From NCBI GenBank assembly GCA_947500845.1, contig CANMTP010000021.1:1-55297 (forward strand): 55,297 bases of DNA. The letters run 5' to 3'. A model generated the notes under the pieces. It was not told the origin of the DNA, searched no databases, and saw nothing but the letters and a program-made list of their open reading frames with translations. Origin of the DNA: an uncultured Aquimarina sp. Lineage in GTDB: Bacteria; Bacteroidota; Bacteroidia; Flavobacteriales; Flavobacteriaceae. Positions 25,201-34,806 of this stretch are shown piece after piece; positions within the stretch are counted from its first letter, which is position 1; the number at the start of each line of letters is the position of its first letter. The translations under genes and the position numbers were made by a program.

Positions 25201-25210
25201 GCAGCCTTTT
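25184..25210. terminator. Bidirectional terminator after the kinase gene
   Basis: aaaaggc-c-gcc at 25184-25194 pairs with ggc-a-gcctttt at 25200-25210 around gatta, with one internal mismatch. It overlaps the kinase stop codon and lies 19 bp from the end of the convergent TerB-like gene, so it can serve both. Confidence 0.8.
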
Positions 25211-25229
25211 CTCTTGATCATCACCAAAA

Positions 25230-25661
25230 CTATTTGTTCATATTTTTGATTTCATCTGCAAAGGTATCTCCATCTACTCCTCTTTCTACAAGGTTGAGTG
25301 CCTTGTCTACAATATATTTTGCATTTTCTGGGTTAAAACCTAATCCAATACTTAATTTTTCTAATAACTCTACTTGATCGTCACCTTTAATATTATCGGC
25401 AAATACCATTCTTGCCAAATCATATAATCGCTCTAACCTTCTATCATAATCATAAGGAGGATTAATAGGATGTGACTGATAACTCTTCAAAATTCCCTTA
25501 TAATCATTTTCGGAAATGTTAAGTCTGTGGGCCAATCGATCCAGAAAAGCTCTTTCCTCATCAGTAATAATACCATCACTCATGGCTACTCTAACTATGG
25601 CTGCAAAATGATCTTGATTTCGCTTCTGAAAACCACTATCAAATAAATCAGATATTGACAT
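25230..25661 (-). CDS. TerB-like protein
   Basis: A 143-residue all-helical protein of the tellurite-resistance TerB/DjlA type. The core shows FAAIVRVAMSDGIITDEERA (acidic, possibly metal-binding helix turn, about 20-40) and FLDRLAHRLNIS. A second acidic helical pair, DLARMVFADNIKGDDQVELL, follows. The open frame extends 39 codons further upstream, but a TATATTTG promoter box (25686-25693, minus strand) lies inside that extension, so the ATG at 25661 (or 25664) is chosen. There is no other ter gene nearby; the cell role is unknown. It is convergent with the GTPase cassette. Confidence 0.85.
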   Translation of the reverse strand: MSISDLFDSGFQKRNQDHFAAIVRVAMSDGIITDEERAFLDRLAHRLNISENDYKGILKSYQSHPINPPYDYDRRLERLYDLARMVFADNIKGDDQVELLEKLSIGLGFNPENAKYIVDKALNLVERGVDGDTFADEIKNMNK

Positions 25662-25685
25662 CATGTACTTTTGTTTAATTTGCCG

Positions 25686-25693
25686 CAAATATA
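25686..25693 (-). promoter_or_regulatory. Candidate -10 box for the TerB-like gene
   Basis: Read on the minus strand the box is TATATTTG, an exact TAnnTTTG match, 24 bases upstream of the ATG at 25661. It decides the start against the longer open frame. Confidence 0.5.
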
Positions 25694-25817
25694 ACCAAAC
25701 TCTACTCCTTTTAAAATTTATAATAATCCTTTTTTTGGATAAAATAATTCCTAATTTTAATGTTAGGATTTTAACCATAAAATAGATCCTGTCGTTTTAG
25801 TATAAATTCCTGTCTCT

Positions 25818-26960
25818 ATGCAGCACCAAAAACATCTTTTTGACCTTTCTGAAAATATTACCTATCTAAATGGGGCTTATATGTCACCGCAACTAAAATT
25901 GGTTACCGAAGTTGGATTAAAAAGTGTGATCCGCAAGGCTAGACCTAATGAAATCTTACCTGAAGATTTCTTTAATCAAGTCGAAATACTAAAACAACGT
26001 TTTGCCACACTGATAGACGCTCCCGATTATAGAAATACGGTAAGCATACCTTCGGTATCCTATGGTATTGCCAACGCGGCAAACAATATATCACTTACCA
26101 AAGGTGATGAAATTATTCTGGTCGATGAGCAATTCCCCAGTAATGTATACATCTGGAAAGAAGTGGCCAAAAAAAAGGAAGCTATTATTAAAGTAATAAG
26201 ACCATCCAAACAATTTGAAAACCGAGCTGTCTTATGGAATCAGAAAATACTAGACGCCATCACGTCGAAAACGGTGGTGGTTTCTATGTGCCATGTACAT
26301 TGGGCAGATGGTACTTTGTTCAATTTAAAAGCCATAAGAGAAAAAACAAGATCCGTAAACGCGATGCTAGTGATCGACGGCACTCAAAGTATTGGTGCTT
26401 TGCCATTTTCGATAAAAGAATTACAACCAGATGCCTTGGTCTGTGGGGGATACAAATGGATGTTGGGCCCCTATTCTACCGGAATGGCATATTATAGTGA
26501 TGCTTTTAATGACGGAACTCCTATCGAGCATAGCTGGATGAATCGCTATAATAGCCAGGATTTCTCTCGCCTTACTCAATACGAAGAGCGCTACCAGGAA
26601 AAAGCCACGCGTTATGCTGTAGGAGAAGCCAGTAATTTTGTGCTCACGCCTATGCTTATAAGAGCAATCGAACAATTGATTGAGTGGACTCCTATTGCGA
26701 TACAAACTTATTGTAAAAAAATCTCGATCGATTCAGTCCAAAAACTACGCGAATTAGGTTGTTTAATAGAAGATGATCAGCATAGGGCAAATCATCTAAT
26801 CGGTGTGTATTTTCCAGAGCATATGAATATCGATAACATAAAAACAAGGCTGAAACAAGAAAATATTATTGTTTCCTATAGAGGAAATGCGATGCGGATT
26901 TCTCCTAACGTATATAATTCTGAAGATGATTTTGAACGTTTGATCAGCTGCTTTGAATAG
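25818..26960 (+). CDS. Class V aminotransferase-fold PLP enzyme
   Basis: A 380-residue pyridoxal-phosphate enzyme of the cysteine-desulfurase/kynureninase-like fold. VIDGTQSIGALPFSI holds the Asp that contacts the PLP pyridine nitrogen and a conserved Gln. CGGYKWMLGPYSTGMAYY holds the Schiff-base lysine. ISPNVYNSEDDFERL closes the family pattern. The lack of the C-terminal cysteine loop of IscS/SufS argues against a true desulfurase. The substrate is unknown. It is divergent from the TerB-like gene and 73 bp upstream of the TspO-like gene. Confidence 0.87.
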   Translation: MQHQKHLFDLSENITYLNGAYMSPQLKLVTEVGLKSVIRKARPNEILPEDFFNQVEILKQRFATLIDAPDYRNTVSIPSVSYGIANAANNISLTKGDEIILVDEQFPSNVYIWKEVAKKKEAIIKVIRPSKQFENRAVLWNQKILDAITSKTVVVSMCHVHWADGTLFNLKAIREKTRSVNAMLVIDGTQSIGALPFSIKELQPDALVCGGYKWMLGPYSTGMAYYSDAFNDGTPIEHSWMNRYNSQDFSRLTQYEERYQEKATRYAVGEASNFVLTPMLIRAIEQLIEWTPIAIQTYCKKISIDSVQKLRELGCLIEDDQHRANHLIGVYFPEHMNIDNIKTRLKQENIIVSYRGNAMRISPNVYNSEDDFERLISCFE

Positions 26961-27033
26961 AGACAACAATTCACCCTTTTGGATTAAAAAAACAAAACAC
27001 TTTATCTATCTTTATTTTCTTAAGAAGCATGCA

Positions 27034-27828
27034 ATGAAAAAAACTCTGGCGATAATTAACTTCATTTCTGTTCTATTTGTCTTAATAGTAAACTATTTAT
27101 CTCAAGCCTTGCGCTTCAACAATACTACTATCGGCGAATTAAGCGATTCCTATGATAATCTTTTCACTCCGGCTGGATATGCATTCGCCATTTGGGGACT
27201 CATATTTCTTAGTCTTATTGGTTATGCCGTCTATCAAATCAGAAAAGCGTTCTTCAAACCAAAAAACTCAGAGTTTATTGAGCAAACTAGATATTGGTTT
27301 TGTATTGCTAATCTTTTAAATGGATGCTGGGTGATTGCCTTTGTTTATGAGTACACAGGACTTTCAGTTCTAATTATGATCGGAATATTGATTTCGCTCA
27401 TAAAGGTTATACTCAACACTAATATGGAACGTTGGGATGCTCCCATAGGTATCATTGTATTTGTCTGGTGGCCTATTTGCCTATATTCCGGATGGATTGC
27501 TGTGGCTACAATAGCGAATATTGCTACATATTTGGTTAAAATTGATTGGAATGGGTTTACACTTTCTGAAGAAGGGTGGACCGTTGCTATGATTGTTATA
27601 GCGATGGTCATCAATATACTAATGATAGTAAAGAAAAACATGAGAGAATTTGCTCTGGTTGGTGCCTGGGCGCTCATTGCTATTTATATGCGTCACAAAG
27701 ATTCAATAGACTATATCGCCATTACAGCACTAATCTGTGCTATAATTATTATAATAGTTTCAGGTACTCATGGGTATTTGAATAGAAAAACCAATCCTTT
27801 TAATAAATTGGTTGAGCGCTTTCGATAG
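27034..27828 (+). CDS. TspO/MBR-related integral membrane protein
   Basis: A 264-residue membrane protein with about eight helices. Near the N terminus, FTPAGYAFAIWGLIFLSLIG matches the conserved segment of proteins annotated as tryptophan-rich sensory protein (TspO/MBR relatives). Further tryptophans are seen in NGCWVIAFVYE and VFVWWPICLYSGWIA. The ligand is unknown; TspO proteins bind porphyrins, but this long form may differ. The ATG at 27034 is chosen; the upstream open frame begins inside the preceding gene and its extra 27 residues are hydrophilic. A TATCTTTA box at 27005-27012 supports this. Confidence 0.77.
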   Translation: MKKTLAIINFISVLFVLIVNYLSQALRFNNTTIGELSDSYDNLFTPAGYAFAIWGLIFLSLIGYAVYQIRKAFFKPKNSEFIEQTRYWFCIANLLNGCWVIAFVYEYTGLSVLIMIGILISLIKVILNTNMERWDAPIGIIVFVWWPICLYSGWIAVATIANIATYLVKIDWNGFTLSEEGWTVAMIVIAMVINILMIVKKNMREFALVGAWALIAIYMRHKDSIDYIAITALICAIIIIIVSGTHGYLNRKTNPFNKLVERFR

Positions 27829-27852
27829 ATTAATCGATTATATTGTATTTTT

Positions 27853-29202
27853 CTAAATCATATATTGAATATCTGCTCCCCAACTAGGGTAGACAAAGAT
27901 CATTTCTTTAATTTCTTCAACAGTCATTTCATTATAAATAGCCATTGCAAAGAGATTAATGACTTCTGCAGCTTCCGGACCTATCAAATGAGCTCCAATG
28001 ATTTTATGATTGTCTTGGTTTACGATAATCTTATAAGCATAAATTTTTTCGTTAATTCGCTTAGCATTATAGAAACCAGAAGCATCTCTATTTATGATTC
28101 TAATATTATTATATTTCGTCTTGGCTTTCTCTTGAGATAATCCAACCGAGGCAATATTTGGTAATGTAAATACTGCTGAAGGTATGACTGGGAAGTTTGC
28201 TTTTTTATGATTTCCGTGGTGTAGATTATAGGCTACAATTTCTGCTTCTTTGCCAGAAAAAGGGGTTAAGGGTTTGGCATTAGCCGAAATATCACCGCAA
28301 GCATACACATTCGTGTTACTTGGATTCTGTAAAAATTCGTTGACCTCTATTCCTTTTTCAGTAAAAGTTACTCCTGCTTTTTCTAAATCTAAATCCTTGA
28401 GCGATGGCACTCTGCCTGTGGTGTTAAAAACCATTTCTGCTTTACTGTTCTTTTCTTTTCCATCTATCGAGAAATATACTCTTTTATTCTTCCTCAATTC
28501 TTCAATAGCAGTAACTTCTGCATCAAAAATAAATTCAATCCCCAAATCTTTAGACGCCTTTAAGAGATATCCTACCATATCTTCATCGAATATTGATAAT
28601 GGTCTTTTGCCAGATTCAATGACCGTTACTTTTACCCCAAATCTTGCTGCCATGTGAGCGAATTCCATTCCTATGTAACCACCTCCTATAAAAATCATAG
28701 ATTCAGGCAATTGATCTAATTTCAAAAAATCATCGCTTACCAAAGTTAGCAATCCACCTTCAATATCAAGGGGCCTGGGAGTTAAGCCTGAAGCAATTAC
28801 TATTTTTTTTGCCTTCACCGTCTTACCTTCGACAGAGAGTGCATTAGCGTCGATAAATTTTGGCGATTGGTGATATAAGGTAACACCCATATCTAAAAGC
28901 TTCTTTTCTTTACTAGGCGGAACGGCATCAGTAAATTCACATTTGAATTTCATTACATCATTCCAATTAGATTTAGGAAGCTTTGTAATTCCTTTCCCTT
29001 GAAGATCTTGAGTTATTTTTAGCGTTTCTGCGATGCTTAAAATCACTTTTTTTGGATCGCATCCTCGGTTTGCACACGTTCCTCCAAACTCCCTATTGTC
29101 AGCAATAGCAACATTTTGATTATTTTCGACACACGCCTTGGCTACGGTTTGTCCTGCAATCCCGCTACCGATAACAAAAACGTCAAATTCTTCTATTTCC
29201 AT
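27853..29202 (-). CDS. Pyridine nucleotide-disulfide oxidoreductase, glutathione-reductase-like
   Basis: A 449-residue FAD/NAD(P)-dependent flavoprotein. The FAD motif is VIGSGIAGQTVA (residues 10-21), and the redox-active disulfide is in GGTCANRGCDPKK (Cys43, Cys48). The NAD(P) motif is IFIGGGYIGMEFAHMAA, and NVYACGDI is the second FAD motif. The C terminus reads VYPSWGADIQ, where glutathione reductase and lipoamide dehydrogenase have HPTxxE: the catalytic His is Tyr and the Glu is missing. So it keeps the flavin-disulfide centre but probably reduces a different acceptor. Transcribed alone, divergent from mfd. Confidence 0.9.
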   Translation of the reverse strand: MEIEEFDVFVIGSGIAGQTVAKACVENNQNVAIADNREFGGTCANRGCDPKKVILSIAETLKITQDLQGKGITKLPKSNWNDVMKFKCEFTDAVPPSKEKKLLDMGVTLYHQSPKFIDANALSVEGKTVKAKKIVIASGLTPRPLDIEGGLLTLVSDDFLKLDQLPESMIFIGGGYIGMEFAHMAARFGVKVTVIESGKRPLSIFDEDMVGYLLKASKDLGIEFIFDAEVTAIEELRKNKRVYFSIDGKEKNSKAEMVFNTTGRVPSLKDLDLEKAGVTFTEKGIEVNEFLQNPSNTNVYACGDISANAKPLTPFSGKEAEIVAYNLHHGNHKKANFPVIPSAVFTLPNIASVGLSQEKAKTKYNNIRIINRDASGFYNAKRINEKIYAYKIIVNQDNHKIIGAHLIGPEAAEVINLFAMAIYNEMTVEEIKEMIFVYPSWGADIQYMI

Positions 29203-29329
29203 AAAAGATGCTTATTGTTTAAAGATTTGATGTCAAAATACTAAAGAAAAGATAGTTTAATTAACGCGTTACAAAATATTTAGCACTTGATCAGTATTTG
29301 GAGTGTTATCATAATTAAAAGAATGATAG

Positions 29330-29337
29330 TATATTTG
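29330..29337 (+). promoter_or_regulatory. Candidate -10 box for mfd
   Basis: TATATTTG is an exact TAnnTTTG match, 19 bases before the TTG start. It supports the TTG as initiation codon. Confidence 0.5.
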
Positions 29338-29356
29338 CGCTAAAATTCTTAATTAC

Positions 29357-32300
29357 TTGAGTCAAACCTTAATCTCGAAAACCTTTTCACAGTCTCTGCC
29401 TTTACAGAAACTAGAAAAAGCTATTGCCCAGTCTCAAGCAAAAGTACACCTACAAGGACTACTAGGATCTTCGTTATCTTTTGCTATTTCAAACCTTTTC
29501 AAAACGGCAGACAAACCGTTTCTATGTGTCTTTAATGACAAAGAAGAAGCAGCTTATTACCTAAATGATCTGGAACAATTGCTGGGTGATAAAAATGTGC
29601 TTTTTTACCCAGGAAGTTATAGAAGACCCTATCAAATTGAAGAGACAGACAATGCTAATGTACTGCTTAGAGCAGAAGTTTTAAATCGAATAAATTCTCG
29701 AAAAAAACCAGCACTAATAGTCACCTATCCCGATGCATTATTCGAAAAAGTAGTGACACGAAAAGAACTGGAGAAAAACACCTTAAAAATCGGGGTAAAT
29801 GATACGCTTTCTTTGGATTTTGTCAATGAAGTTTTGTTCGAATATCATTTTAAACGAGTAGATTTTGTTACTGAACCTGGTGAATTTTCGGTGCGGGGTG
29901 GGATTGTAGATGTCTTTTCATTTAGTAATGATGAACCCTATCGTATCGAGTTTTTTGGAGATGAGGTAGATAGCATTCGAACCTTTGATGTAGAAACGCA
30001 ACTATCTACAGATCAAATCAAAAAGATTACCGTCATTCCCAATGTAGAAAATAAAGCTATGCGAGAAACCAGAGAGAGTTTCTTAAAATACATTGCCGAT
30101 AAAACCGTAGTTTTTGCCAAAGATATCGACTTGCTTTCTGCTAGAATCGACAAAAACTTTGAGAAGGCTAAGGAAGCTTTTGAAACCCTATCAAAAGAAA
30201 TTAAACATAGTACACCTGAAGAACTTTTTGCTACTTCAGAAGTCATTAAAAAACAACTTCTGGATTTTACTTTAGTCGAAATCGGAAGCCGACCATCAAC
30301 GAAAGCAGATTACTCTATAAAATTTGATACAAAACCTCAACCATCTTTTAATAAACAATTTGATTTACTGATTCAGAATCTGAATGACAATCACGAGGAA
30401 GGGTATAAAAATTACATCTTTTGTGTAAGCGAGCAGCAAGCCAAGCGTTTTCATGATATTTTTGATGATGCTGATCTGGATGTCAAACAATATGAAACTA
30501 TTGTTTTTTCTGCGTATCAAGGGTTTATTGATCACGATCAAAAGATCGCTTGCTATACAGATCATCAAATCTTTGAGCGTTATCACAAATTCAATCTTAA
30601 GAATGGGTATGCCAAAAAACAAGCCATTACCCTTAAAGAGCTTACTAATCTCGAAGTAGGTGATTATGTAACTCATATTGATCATGGGATTGGAAAATTT
30701 GGTGGCTTACAAAAAATCGATGTTGACGGTAAAAAACAAGAGGCTATTAAATTGATTTATGGAGAGAGAGATGTATTATATCTGAGTATTCATTCGCTTC
30801 ATAAGATCTCAAAATTTAACGGTAAAGATGGTAAAACTCCACAGATTTATAAATTAGGTTCTAAAGCCTGGAAAAAGTTAAAGCAAAAGACCAAGACCAG
30901 GGTCAAAGAGATTGCCTTTAATCTTATTCAACTATATGCGAAGCGAAAATTGCAAAAAGGTTTTCAATATGATCCAGACAGCTATTTGCAACATGAGCTC
31001 GAAGCTTCCTTTATTTATGAAGATACCCCTGATCAAAGCACCGCTACCGAAGCTGTAAAAGCTGATATGGAAAGTGAACGTCCTATGGATCGCTTGATTT
31101 GCGGGGATGTAGGTTTCGGTAAAACCGAAGTAGCCATAAGAGCTGCATTCAAAGCGGTAGATAATGGTAAACAAGTTGCGGTTTTAGTACCTACTACCAT
31201 TCTTGCGTTTCAGCATGCAAAGACATTTCGCGAACGATTAGAAGATTTTCCGGTAAGGGTAGAATATATAAATCGTTTCCGCACAGCAAAACAAAAAAGA
31301 GAAACGCTTGAAGATTTAGAAAAGGGTAAAGTAGATATTATTATTGGCACACATCAATTGGTGAATAAAAATGTAAAATTCAAAGACCTGGGACTGCTCA
31401 TCATTGATGAGGAACAAAAATTCGGCGTTTCAGTAAAAGATAAACTTAAAACCATCAAAGAAAATGTAGACACCCTGACGCTTACTGCAACACCAATCCC
31501 AAGAACATTACAGTTTAGCTTGATGGCTGCTCGTGACTTATCTACAATTACGACCCCGCCACCAAACCGATATCCTATAGAAACCCATGTAATACGATTT
31601 AATGAGGAAACGATTAGGGATGCGGTAAGTTATGAAATACAACGTGGCGGACAGGTATTTTTTATTCATAACAGAATCGAAAATATCAAGGAAGTAGCCG
31701 GAATGATTCAACGTGTGGTTCCTGATGCAAAGATTGCTATTGGTCATGGGCAAATGGAAGGTAAAAAGCTGGAAAGCCTCATGCTTTCATTTATGAATGG
31801 AGAATTTGATGTTTTAGTATCAACTACAATCGTAGAAAGTGGATTAGACGTACCTAATGCTAATACCATTTTTATTAATAATGCAAATAATTTTGGGCTA
31901 TCAGATTTACATCAAATGCGTGGTCGTGTGGGTCGAAGCAATAAAAAGGCATTCTGTTATTTTATTACTCCACCCTATTCTGCCATGACAGAAGATGCAC
32001 GTAAACGTATTACAGCTCTGGAACAATTCTCAGAATTAGGAAGTGGATTCAATATTGCCATGAAAGATCTCGAAATTAGGGGTGCCGGGGACTTATTAGG
32101 AGGAGAACAAAGTGGTTTTATTAATGAGATTGGCTTTGATACCTATCAAAAAATCCTAAATGAAGCTATCGAAGAGCTTAAAGAAAATGAGTTTGCAACA
32201 CTTTATGAGGATGATTCGAAAGAAAAGGTATTTCTTAAAGATACCCAGATCGATACAGATTTTGAATTATTGTTTCCAGATGACTATATCAATAACATTA

Positions 32301-32722
32301 CAGAGCGATTAAATCTGTATACCGAACTCAATAACATAAAAGACGAAGAAGGATTGCAGGGATATGAAAAACGACTCACAGACCGCTTTGGAGAATTGCC
32401 TGATCAAGCAGTTGATTTGCTCAATTCTGTTCGTATCAAATGGATTGCCACTTCGATTGGACTAGAAAGAATTATACTCAAACAAAATAAACTAATTGGT
32501 TATTTTATAAGTGATCAACAATCCGCTTTTTATCAAAGTCCTGCTTTTTCTAAAGTACTTCAATTTGTACAACAAAATCCGGGCACATGTAAAATGAAAG
32601 AAAAACAAACCAGAAATGGTTTAAGATTATTATTAACTTTTGAAAAGATCGACTCGGTAGATAAAGCTTTGAACGCTTTAGCACCATTAAAACCAACAAA
32701 AAAGATTGAAACAGAGACGTAA
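29357..32722 (+). CDS. mfd: Transcription-repair coupling factor
   Basis: An 1121-residue Mfd, which removes RNA polymerase stalled at lesions and recruits UvrA. The order is: a UvrB-like N-terminal part (about 1-330), the RNA-polymerase interaction domain (about 430-530; VGDYVTHIDHGIGKFGGL), then helicase motifs. These are Walker A GDVGFGKTEVA (about 580), IIDEEQKFGV (about 680, DEEQ instead of DEAD/DEEH), TATPIPRTLQ, and QMRGRVGRS in the second RecA lobe. The C-terminal TRCF domain (about 965-1060) follows. The start is TTG at 29357, supported by the promoter box just upstream. The family length is 1100-1150 residues, so the gene is complete. Confidence 0.97.
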   Translation: MSQTLISKTFSQSLPLQKLEKAIAQSQAKVHLQGLLGSSLSFAISNLFKTADKPFLCVFNDKEEAAYYLNDLEQLLGDKNVLFYPGSYRRPYQIEETDNANVLLRAEVLNRINSRKKPALIVTYPDALFEKVVTRKELEKNTLKIGVNDTLSLDFVNEVLFEYHFKRVDFVTEPGEFSVRGGIVDVFSFSNDEPYRIEFFGDEVDSIRTFDVETQLSTDQIKKITVIPNVENKAMRETRESFLKYIADKTVVFAKDIDLLSARIDKNFEKAKEAFETLSKEIKHSTPEELFATSEVIKKQLLDFTLVEIGSRPSTKADYSIKFDTKPQPSFNKQFDLLIQNLNDNHEEGYKNYIFCVSEQQAKRFHDIFDDADLDVKQYETIVFSAYQGFIDHDQKIACYTDHQIFERYHKFNLKNGYAKKQAITLKELTNLEVGDYVTHIDHGIGKFGGLQKIDVDGKKQEAIKLIYGERDVLYLSIHSLHKISKFNGKDGKTPQIYKLGSKAWKKLKQKTKTRVKEIAFNLIQLYAKRKLQKGFQYDPDSYLQHELEASFIYEDTPDQSTATEAVKADMESERPMDRLICGDVGFGKTEVAIRAAFKAVDNGKQVAVLVPTTILAFQHAKTFRERLEDFPVRVEYINRFRTAKQKRETLEDLEKGKVDIIIGTHQLVNKNVKFKDLGLLIIDEEQKFGVSVKDKLKTIKENVDTLTLTATPIPRTLQFSLMAARDLSTITTPPPNRYPIETHVIRFNEETIRDAVSYEIQRGGQVFFIHNRIENIKEVAGMIQRVVPDAKIAIGHGQMEGKKLESLMLSFMNGEFDVLVSTTIVESGLDVPNANTIFINNANNFGLSDLHQMRGRVGRSNKKAFCYFITPPYSAMTEDARKRITALEQFSELGSGFNIAMKDLEIRGAGDLLGGEQSGFINEIGFDTYQKILNEAIEELKENEFATLYEDDSKEKVFLKDTQIDTDFELLFPDDYINNITERLNLYTELNNIKDEEGLQGYEKRLTDRFGELPDQAVDLLNSVRIKWIATSIGLERIILKQNKLIGYFISDQQSAFYQSPAFSKVLQFVQQNPGTCKMKEKQTRNGLRLLLTFEKIDSVDKALNALAPLKPTKKIETET

Positions 32723-32894
32723 ATTAAATGTAACTCGATCTTTGAAAACATCTGTATTTACTGATGTGACGGGTAAATGGCGGGTTAAAGACGAGTAAAA
32801 ATATTTGAGAACCTATTTCTGAAAACTAATATTGCTGAAGAAAATGAAAACAAGTTCTAGTGATCACCAGAATGAAACTAAAAACTCGAAAATC

Positions 32895-33734
32895 ATGAAA
32901 CAGCCAGAATTAGGTCTCAAAATTTCTGAACTCAGAAAATCCAAAGGACTCACACAAGAGGAATTGGTAGAGCAGTGTAATATAAGTGTAAGAACGATAC
33001 AGCGTATTGAAGCTGGAGAAGTAACTCCTAGAAGTTATACTATCAAAACAATTTTATCTGCTTTGGATTATGATTTAGATCAAATTCAAACTACCAATTC
33101 AAAAGTGGCCAAAGAATTTAAGAAACTGTTTTTGTTGGATATAGATGATAGCAGAGAGGCCAGTTTTTTAAATCGCCAACTTTCTATTGCATGGATTAGC
33201 GGGATTGTATATTTCCTATTAGGGTTTGCCGAAATTGCTATAGATTATCTTCGATATCAGCAAGGAGAAATGGTGGTCAATAATATGGCCTATATTCTCT
33301 TAAAACTGGTCATTTTAGCTTCTATTATCTTATTTACTCGTGGATTTGTACTTGCTGGAAAGATCTTAAAAAATTATTTGCTTCGTATTACAGCATTTAT
33401 CTTCATATTTATAGGATGCCTATTTTACATTTATGACATTGCTTCTTTATACATTGGTGAGCTAGACTTTCAGTTTGTAGTAGGCGCACAGGCTATCACG
33501 TACGGGGTTATTGGAATTTTGTTCGGTATTGCCATTTTAAGGTTACAAAATGCATTGGGGGTCTTGGCCACCGTTACCGGAATATTTGAATTGATCACCT
33601 ATGGTTTTATGATTACTATTATTTTATCATTTTTGGGACTCTTTTTCCTTACTCCTACTATAATTTTAGAGATCATCTTACTGTATAAAGTTTCTGAAAT
33701 GCTTAAAGCAAAGCAACGGGAAATCGATTCCTGA
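32895..33734 (+). CDS. Membrane-tethered XRE-type HTH regulator
   Basis: A 279-residue protein (from ATG 32895; ATG 32844 would add 17 residues). Residues 5-65 form an XRE/Cro helix-turn-helix (KISELRKSKGLTQEELVEQC, VRTIQRIEAGEVTPR). From about residue 95 six hydrophobic helices follow to the end. So it is a DNA-binding domain tied to a multi-pass membrane sensor, a Bacteroidota type. The membrane signal is unknown. The DUF2268 gene follows in the same direction, 91 bp away. Targets cannot be told. Confidence 0.83.
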   Translation: MKQPELGLKISELRKSKGLTQEELVEQCNISVRTIQRIEAGEVTPRSYTIKTILSALDYDLDQIQTTNSKVAKEFKKLFLLDIDDSREASFLNRQLSIAWISGIVYFLLGFAEIAIDYLRYQQGEMVVNNMAYILLKLVILASIILFTRGFVLAGKILKNYLLRITAFIFIFIGCLFYIYDIASLYIGELDFQFVVGAQAITYGVIGILFGIAILRLQNALGVLATVTGIFELITYGFMITIILSFLGLFFLTPTIILEIILLYKVSEMLKAKQREIDS

Positions 33735-33825
33735 TTAATTAGCATCCATTATTGAATACCATAAAATCATTGAATACACCTTCAATGACAAGAAATCTAT
33801 TGCATACACTTAAACAAAACATACA

Positions 33826-34737
33826 ATGAAAACTTTAATTTTAATAATTACTACATTTATATTAGGCCTCTTAAAAACCTATTCTCAAGAACCAAGCTAT
33901 GATGTAGTTTTTGCAATTTCATATTATACTCAATACATATCCGAAATCAAAAAGGACACTACTAACAATTACAAAAAATTGTTTTTAGATATAGTAAGGA
34001 CCCCTATTTTTCAGAGGTTTTTTATGCAAAGTGAATATGCTTCTTTTGTATATGAAGATCTTGCTCGGCCATCATTAGACATTCCTCATCTGAAAAAAAC
34101 CTTAGTGGGAATCAATTCAAATAAAAAAGAAATTGAAAAGATTATAAAAAAAGCACTTAATAAGTGCAATCAACACCTGAAAAGTGATAAGGTTACAATT
34201 TATGTAATACCCCCAAGTTCAGAATTAAAAACAATGATGGGCACAATGCAAGGTATTTTGGGTTTTACTGCTGGCAGTAAACAGATAATAATTAGTATAG
34301 ATACGTCTATTGAAGGCTGGAAAAAGATGCTCCCTTATGCCATTGCACATGAATATAATCATATGTATTGGACCAAAGAGAATTTTGCCAAGCTTACGCA
34401 ATGGACACTCTTGGATTATTTGGTTTTTGAAGGAAGAGGAGACTATTTTGCTAAATTACTTTATCCAAAAGTTAATACTCCCTGGACAGCATCCTTAACA
34501 CCCGAAGAAAAGCAAAAGCTATGGATTGACATCCAACCTCATCTCGATAATCAGGATTTTTCATTTCAGGCAGAAGTTATGTTCGGATCACAAAGGTTTC
34601 CAGCATGGGGTGGTTATGCCCTGGGATATGATATTGTGCAAAGTTCTTTGTCAAAAGACAAATCAACCTTCCCCAACGCCTGGGTAAATTACAATTCTCA
34701 AAAGCTATTAAACAGCAGTGACTATAAGAACGAATAA
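33826..34737 (+). CDS. DUF2268-type zinc metalloprotease, exported
   Basis: A 303-residue protein with an N-terminal signal peptide (about 1-21). The zinc motif HEYNH (His175, Glu176, His179) is followed by FEGRGDYFAKLL with the probable third ligand Glu. This fits DUF2268, a family of putative Zn-dependent proteases. Export to the periplasm or beyond is likely. The next gene is convergent. It is followed by a strong terminator at 34741-34775. Confidence 0.83.
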   Translation: MKTLILIITTFILGLLKTYSQEPSYDVVFAISYYTQYISEIKKDTTNNYKKLFLDIVRTPIFQRFFMQSEYASFVYEDLARPSLDIPHLKKTLVGINSNKKEIEKIIKKALNKCNQHLKSDKVTIYVIPPSSELKTMMGTMQGILGFTAGSKQIIISIDTSIEGWKKMLPYAIAHEYNHMYWTKENFAKLTQWTLLDYLVFEGRGDYFAKLLYPKVNTPWTASLTPEEKQKLWIDIQPHLDNQDFSFQAEVMFGSQRFPAWGGYALGYDIVQSSLSKDKSTFPNAWVNYNSQKLLNSSDYKNE

Positions 34738-34740
34738 GAT

Positions 34741-34775
34741 AAAAAAACCGAGGCGAAAATTCACCTCGGTTTTTT
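34741..34775. terminator. Bidirectional intrinsic terminator
   Basis: An A-run with ccgagg at 34742-34753 pairs with cctcgg and a T-run at 34764-34775 around a 10-base loop. It lies between the convergent DUF2268 and NHL-repeat genes and can serve both. Confidence 0.85.
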
Positions 34776-34806
34776 GAATTACACAACCCAAAATATTTGG
34801 ATTAAC

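Noticed and set aside
25662..25778. N-terminal extension of the TerB-like protein
   Set aside because: The extension is basic and unlike the family, and a TAnnTTTG promoter box lies inside it.
25818..26960. Cysteine desulfurase (IscS/SufS) for the class V PLP enzyme
   Set aside because: The C-terminal catalytic cysteine loop of desulfurases is not seen and no iron-sulfur assembly genes are adjacent.
28250..28657. A 135-codon plus-strand open frame inside the flavoprotein gene
   Set aside because: It lies antisense to a well-supported coding region and has no motif. It is a shadow frame.
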